Positions 58,718-64,000 of a stretch of DNA of 64,000 bases are shown here, piece by piece. This DNA comes from Limonium bicolor (taxonomy: Eukaryota; Streptophyta; Magnoliopsida; Caryophyllales; Plumbaginaceae). The DNA lies in contig CM041779.1 in the NCBI GenBank assembly GCA_023374045.1, positions 267,664,131-267,728,130 of the forward strand. Direction: 5' to 3'. A program made the translations under genes and the position numbers. The notes under the pieces are model-generated. The model saw nothing but the letters and a program-made list of their open reading frames with translations, did no database searches and was not told where the DNA came from. Numbering within the stretch: the stretch's first letter is position 1; every line of letters begins with the position of its first letter.

Positions 58718-58883
58718 CTGCAGGATGTTGAGGTATATTAGATACTGTGGTCACAATCTTGGTCTTGGATAGTAGTCTAAGTAAAAACTAACTTAAACTC
58801 CTTTCTAAACTATCTCTCAACCCGTAACCTAAAGCTTTAGAAATCCTAATCTTAGTGTATTCTTGTATCCAGAGCGTAACTAC

Positions 58884-58895
58884 GCTCTGATACCA
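58884..58895 (-). promoter_or_regulatory. Primer binding site of B
   Basis: TGGTATCAGAGC on the minus strand, five bases after the 5' LTR end, exact initiator tRNA-Met type. Confidence 0.94.
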
Positions 58896-58900
58896 CTTTT

Positions 58901-61358
58901 TGTAATACCCCAACCCGAAATCCAATAACCTGTGCGATGATCACTCCCAAATAAACATAAACTGCAGCGGAATAAAATACAATAACCGGGCGGTATTACA
59001 ATGCCGTTGGCCACTCTTATGACCAACAAGGCTAAGTCCAAATACAATTCTCAAAAGTCGCGGTCTGAATACGAATACAACCCGAGATACTAGGAATTCA
59101 AACTCAAAGGTACAATAAATAAGTAAAACAATAACTAGTAGTAGACTCCCATAGCTTGGTCTACCCCACCTACGCTCGGTGTGGTGATCTTCTCAACTTC
59201 AAGTACCTGGAATTGTTTAGCCATGAAATGGCTCAGCAAAATAATTGCCGGTATGGGAAAACGTGCAGCCCATCGGCTACTGGGCCACACCAACTGATTG
59301 TCGAATACATGCAGTTCATTTATAAAGCTGTAAATAAGCATAGCATGATAATATCAAGTATCCATACAAGGACAATAATGTCACATAGAACAAGACTTCA
59401 GAAGGTCAAGTTAGATGAACTGTAATCCTTTAATGATAGTCGGGTCCACACAATGGGACTGACAGGTATAAATGAATATCTCAAAATAGTGGAGGTATCG
59501 TGACCTCGTTAAAATGGAAAGGTTGGGTAATTAGTCCCTCAGAAGATAACGTAGTTAACTCCTATACTTTAGAAAGGTGGGAATCGAACCCTCGAGAGGA
59601 ATGAAGTCTTCCTCCCCACTTGTACTGTTCTGGTACGCAGCCGGTGGATGACATAGTGCACCCAAAACTCCCGTCGCGACGTAAATTGAATAGGAGACGA
59701 CCTGAGACAGGTACAACTCCTGTAGCATGCATGGCCAGATCCAACTGGGCTCCTCGTTCTCGTAGTATAGAATTGTTAGGTGACATACAAGGACATTAAT
59801 CAAGAACACAATGTGTATTGTCAATTACCATGTTTAGGATAACGACGTTTGTTATAAAGTGAAGTTAGTGAGGGACTTGTGTACAAGTTCTCGGTACAAA
59901 TAAACGCAGGAATTTAATCCACTGGTATTGTAGTGTTGTATGCGTGGGACATACACGTCGTAGTTAGCATCATTCACGCATTTAAAATAGCACAACAGTG
60001 CATAAGAGTAAACAACATTTTACATTAATTTTCTTGGTCATTAATTCAAACAACAGATAGCACACAAGCCGGTGTAATCCGGTAGCAAACAGGTTGCAAG
60101 AATCCCATACCGTTCACCGTAGATTGTACTCGACTATTTCCCGGTCAACGTCTGGTCAAGTATAGTCCTAGAACAGGATTAACTGAGAGCGTTAATGGAG
60201 TTACCCTCGTATAGTAATTTTAACGTATTACGTATAGGTTACGTATTCATTATTTCATGTGAGGTTTTAATTGAACGTTAGTTAGTTCCTTTAACCCCTT
60301 AACCTTATTTTATGTTTAAGGCATTTATATACCTTTGAAATCATGTAGCCTCTATTATAAGACTTCTATGGTGTGGTAATTTCCTTTAATCACCTTATGA
60401 TTTTATGTATAACATTTTATGTTATTTCTTTTGATTTATTATTTTTAAATCCTTTAATATACTTATATATGTATATATATATATATACACGTATTATTCA
60501 ATTGTAGTTGGTACTAGTCTCCCTTAAATTCCTCCTTAAATTACTCTCTCACAATGTTGTTTTGTTTTGTATATTACCGCAAGCAGCACACAATTCGGAA
60601 CCTATGCTTGCTTAGAGAACATGTATTGTTCATGTACTAGTTTAATAAATGCAAGTACAATTTTCCTTAAATTACTCCCCACTCTTGTGTCATCTTTGTC
60701 ACCTTCCATCATTTTTTTTTGAAAGGCAACGGCTGGAACAAGGCCTTGCGCCAGCTCTTTTTTTTTTGTATTGCTATAATATTGTATACCATATATTATA
60801 ACATTATGTATTTAAGTGTTGTCACATTGGACTTATTTCCATGTGTTAATTTTTTTACACATGCTATTACTTTGACTTAAGGTTAATTCCTTATGTATAT
60901 CTTTGTGTATGAATGTATACTTATTTTATTGGTGATTAGTAAAGTATACGTAGTGTTCTTGGTACAGGGATTAAGGTACAACATAGGTTGTTACATTGTT
61001 TAAATGTGTATACCAATTTATTTTAGTATTTGTAATTACTTACGTCGCTCGTTTGTATAAACGTCCGTATTGATTTTCTTTTCTTGTCGACGCTCTCTAT
61101 ATCGAGCTTGTTATGTAAGGGGTTTAATCCTTGTTAATAAACGTACATAATTGTTTTGTACGAGTATGTTAATACGTTAGTAAAATTTTCCCCGTTAGCG
61201 TTTATGGTAAAACAACTATTGTTACGTATCGTTTGCATGCGTGAGGTTGCACGCGTACGTAAACGTTTGCATGTGGGAATGAGCATGCGTACGTGAAATA
61301 ATTTATACTTTTATTATTTAAATTGTTTTATAGTGTTAATTGGATTTGGGGTATTTCA
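58901..61358 (-). repeat. 5' LTR of B (2458 bp)
   Basis: A direct repeat of the 3' LTR with about 1-2% visible differences. Its outer end, at 61358, touches the TSD GGTAA. It includes the ACCGGATTACACCGGCTTG block (about 60058-60122) and the GGTTCGATTCC motif (59580-59590, minus strand). Confidence 0.95.
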
Positions 61359-61363
61359 GGTAA

Positions 61364-64000
61364 CAATATCATACCGCCAGAGGCCCAGAGAGCCTTCGAC
61401 CAGGATCATCACCGCCATGGCAATGTATAGAGAATTAAGGAGAAAGGAAGAAGTATACCTCTGCTATGTACAGGACATAGAGAGAGACCTTGAGTTCGAC
61501 CCCGACTTACTGGTAGTGTCGGAGTTCCCTGACTTATTTCCACGGGAACTGCCCGGCATGCCACCCACTCGGGAGGTAGAGTTCACCATCGAGCTTCTAC
61601 CTGGTACCGGACCGATAGCCAAAGCACCATACCGTATGGCTCCGGCAGAAATGACTGAGTTAAAGGAACAATTGAAAGATTTGTTGGATAAGGGATTCAT
61701 TAGACCAAGTGTGTCACCATGGGGAGCGCCAGTCCTCTTCGTGAAGAAGAAGGATGGTAGTCTCCGCCTCTGCATCGACTACAGAGAGCTGAATGCAGTG
61801 ACAGTAAAGAATAAGTATCCACTACCCCGCATTGACGATCTGTTCGATCAGTTGAAGGGAGCATCTGTGTTTTCCAAGATTGATCTCAGATCGGGGTATC
61901 ATCAGATAGCCATTAAGGAGGGAGACATTGAGAAGACGGCATTCCGGACACGATACGGCCACTATGAGTTTACAGTGATGCCGTTCGGATTGTCGAACGC
62001 ACCGGCAAAGTTTATGGATCTGATGAACCGCTTGTTCCGGGAGCAGCTGGACAAGTCGGTTGTGGTTTTTATTGACGACATTTTGATATATTCAAAGTCT
62101 AAGGATGAGCATGAGGAACATCTGAGGAGGGTATTGGAAATATTGAGAGAGAACCAGCTATATGCTAAGTTCTCCAAATGTGAGTTTTGGCTTGACCAGG
62201 TCTCTTTCCTAGGTCATGTCATCTCAGATGCTGGGATCGCAGTGGATCCAGCAAAGATTGATGCCGTACGTACTTGGCCAAGGCCGAAGACTGTTACCGA
62301 CATCTGGAGCTTTCTCGGTCTGGCAGGTTACTACAAGAGGTTTGTTAGGGATTTCAGCAAGGTCGCGAAACCGATGACCAGTCTGATGAAGAAGGACGCA
62401 CCATTCTTGTGGACAGTTGACTGTGAGAGATCATTTCAGCGCTTGAAGGACTCACTGACCACTGCACCGGTTCTGACCATTCCAGACGGTACAGAGGGCT
62501 TTGAGGTTTATTGTGATGCATCCGGCAGAGGGCTGGGTTGCGTGCTCATGCAACATGGCAAGGTGGTGGCATATGCCTCACGCCAGTTGAAGAAACATGA
62601 GGAGAACTACCCCATACATGATTTAGAGCTGGGAGTTGTAGTCTTCGCTTTGAAGATATGGCGCCACTACTTATATGGGGTTAGTGTCACGATCTACACC
62701 GATCAAAAGAGTTTGAAATACATATTCACTCAGAAGGAGTTAAATCTTCGATAGAGGAGATGGTTAGAGTTTCTGAAAGACTATGACATTGACCTCCAAT
62801 ACAAAGAAGGGAAGGCCAATGTTGTAGCAGATGCCCTGAGCCGTCGAGCACACTCACTCCATTCGCTAGTTTCTTTCTCCAGCTTGGTTGATGAGGTGCG
62901 AGAGGCTCAGAGGACAAATGAGTACATGAGGGAGGTCAGACAGAAGCTGACAGATGGTACCTTTGAGAGTCAGAAATACGACTTCAGACTTCATGATGAT
63001 GATCTGATCAGACTTAAGGGCCGGTTATGCATACCACGAGGCAACACGGATCTGAAAGACCGTATACTTAGAGAATCACACTGTTCTTCAGTTTCCATCC
63101 ATCCGGGAGCCTCTAAAATGTATAAAGACATGAAGAGATACTTCTGGTGGTCGGGGATGAAGACAGATGTTACCGAGTTCGTCTTGAGGTGTCTCACATG
63201 CCAGAAGGTGAAATTCGAGCACCGACGACCGGGCGGAATGGTACAGTCGATGCCAGTTCCGGAGTGGAAGTTCCATGATATCTCCATGGACTTCGTAGTT
63301 GGGCTTCCACCTGCTAGGGGAGGTCTCAACATGATATGGGTGGTGGTGGATCGCCTTACCAAAGTAGCCCGATTCATACCGATGAAGGATACTTGGAAGG
63401 TGACCAAATTAGCTGAGTTATTTGAGAAAGAAATCATGAGACATCACGGCATACCAAAGACCATAGTGTCAGATAGAGATACCAGATTCCTTTCAAGGTA
63501 CTGGAGGGCTACCAGAGAAGCATTGGGTACAGAACTCAAGCTGAGTACCGCGTTCCATCCTCAGACAGATGGTCAGACTGAGCGTACTATTCAGACACTC
63601 GAGGACATGCTAAGAGCATGTGCCTTAGACTTCCAGGGCAGTTGGATTGACAGATTACATCTGATCAAGTTTTCATACAACAACAGCTATCACGCGTCGA
63701 TCAAGATGGCACCTTTTCAAGCGTTGTACGGTAGACCATGTCGTACACCGCTTTGCTGGGATGAGTCGAGTGAGACGGTCATTATAGGACCAGAGTACTT
63801 AGAACAAGTTAAGGCTGAAGTTCAGCAAATCAGGGAGAACATGAAAGCTGCTCAAGATAGGCAGAAGTCGTATGCTGATGTTCGACGACGGGACCTGGAG
63901 TTCGCAGTGGGCGACCAGGTATTTCTGCGAGTTTCACCGATGAAGGGTGTATTCAGGTTTGGACAGAAGGGCAAATTAAGCCCGAAATTTGTTGGTCCTT
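61364..64000 (+). pseudogene. pol: A pol continued: RT, RNase H and integrase, cut by window end
   Basis: It continues the protease frame after B with [12 protein letters not shown] and [81 protein letters not shown], catalytic [23 protein letters not shown]. RNase [16 protein letters not shown], then TDQKSLKY where B has DHKSLKY. An in-frame TAG at 62752-62754 replaces the usual Gln of NLRQRRW; the frame then stays open to the end. Integrase: HHCC ([18 protein letters not shown]...CLTCQKVK), [36 protein letters not shown], and the start of the GPY region. A single nonsense change separates this stretch from an open frame. Confidence 0.95.
62752..62754 (+). other. Premature TAG in A pol
   Basis: LNLR-stop-RRW: CAG, Gln in B at this place, has become TAG. 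A C-to-T change in a CAG (CHG) site fits deamination of methylated cytosine. Confidence 0.9.

Larger units (their letters stand above)
50088..61358 (-). mobile_element. Element B: complete AlkB-carrying Tekay-like retrotransposon
   Basis: LTRs are 58901-61358 (5') and 50088-52531 (3') on the minus strand, with TSD GGTAA at 50083-50087 and 61359-61363. Length is 11.27 kb. Order on the minus strand: LTR, tRNA-Met primer site, gag in three exons with two zinc knuckles, AlkB exon, protease, reverse transcriptase, RNase H, integrase, chromodomain, polypurine tract, LTR. The LTRs are nearly identical, so the insertion is recent. The RT-to-integrase frame is open for 774 codons; short frameshifts occur in gag exon 3, the protease, the protease/RT junction and before the chromodomain. 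Confidence 0.96.
42919..64000 (+). mobile_element. Element A: AlkB-carrying Ty3/gypsy retrotransposon, partial, split by B
   Basis: It has a 5' LTR (42919-47006) and an initiator tRNA-Met primer site. Three gag exons, an AlkB dioxygenase exon and protease follow. Element B (50088-61358) interrupts it, and RT, RNase H and integrase continue to the window end. Removing B with one GGTAA copy restores the protease-to-RT frame (SGV then TISYRQ). Gag carries frameshifts and a stop, the protease active site has a stop (D-stop-GAS) and RNase H has a TAG. AlkB is intact. The A protein sequences are clearly related to those of B, but its LTR is different and longer. Confidence 0.93.

Noticed and set aside
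61333..61363. Possible start of a 473-codon pol protein at 61333
   Set aside because: The first codons come from the B LTR end. The real frame is the A protease interrupted by B; the apparent start is a by-product of the insertion.

Overview
The window is plant nuclear DNA, very probably gene-poor (pericentromeric-type) heterochromatin of a flowering plant. I see no host gene. Almost every base can be assigned to LTR retrotransposons of the Ty3/gypsy order, stacked inside one another, and the target-site duplications (TSDs) allow the insertion order to be read. The plant assignment rests on Tekay/Del-like elements with initiator tRNA-Met primer sites and a chromodomain, and on an Athila-like element with a tRNA-Asp-type primer site.

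Layout. (1) 1-7045: 3' end of element 'R1' (decayed non-coding interior, polypurine tract, 4.06-kb 3' LTR). R1 sits in the 5' LTR of a large host element 'C'. (2) C runs 7046-42918: remaining 5' LTR to 9908, primer site 9914-9925, a non-coding interior in three pieces, polypurine tract, and 3' LTR from 38928. (3) The interior of C is interrupted by a complete Athila-like element, 12000-22292 (TSD GTCAG), and by a solo LTR 'E', 22404-36479 (TSD ACCAA). E is itself split by a complete Del/Tekay-like element 'D', 26026-35084 (TSD GTATA). (4) The 3' LTR of C is interrupted at 42919 by element 'A', which runs past the window end. The protease region of A is interrupted by element 'B', 50088-61358, minus strand (TSD GGTAA). 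The nest is therefore C>E>D, C>A>B, C>Athila and C>R1.

The main finding is that A and B, two different subfamilies (LTRs of 4.1 and 2.4 kb), each carry a complete AlkB-type Fe(II)/2-oxoglutarate dioxygenase exon between the gag zinc knuckles and the protease. The exon is 740 bp in both. The proteins are about 70% identical without a single gap and keep the HxD...H iron triad and the two C-terminal arginines. In both elements the interrupted reading frames predict the same spliced structure: gag exon 1, intron (phase 0), exon 2, intron (phase 1), zinc-knuckle exon 3, intron (phase 1), AlkB exon. A further phase-1 acceptor stands at the start of pol. Exon 3 could therefore join either AlkB (Gag-AlkB protein, ending at the AlkB stop) or pol (Gag-Pol, AlkB skipped). 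This suggests that a captured plant ALKBH gene is used as a splice-regulated accessory protein, perhaps to remove methyl marks from element RNA or DNA.

R1, C and E carry no recognisable genes. R1, C and B share LTR starts TGAAATACCC and nearly the same polypurine tract; C and B also share the primer-site type. R1, C and perhaps E look like non-autonomous derivatives that an A/B-type element could mobilise. Most coding regions carry frameshifts. In D many of these may be uncorrected single-base assembly errors, because its two LTRs differ mostly by 1-base indels.
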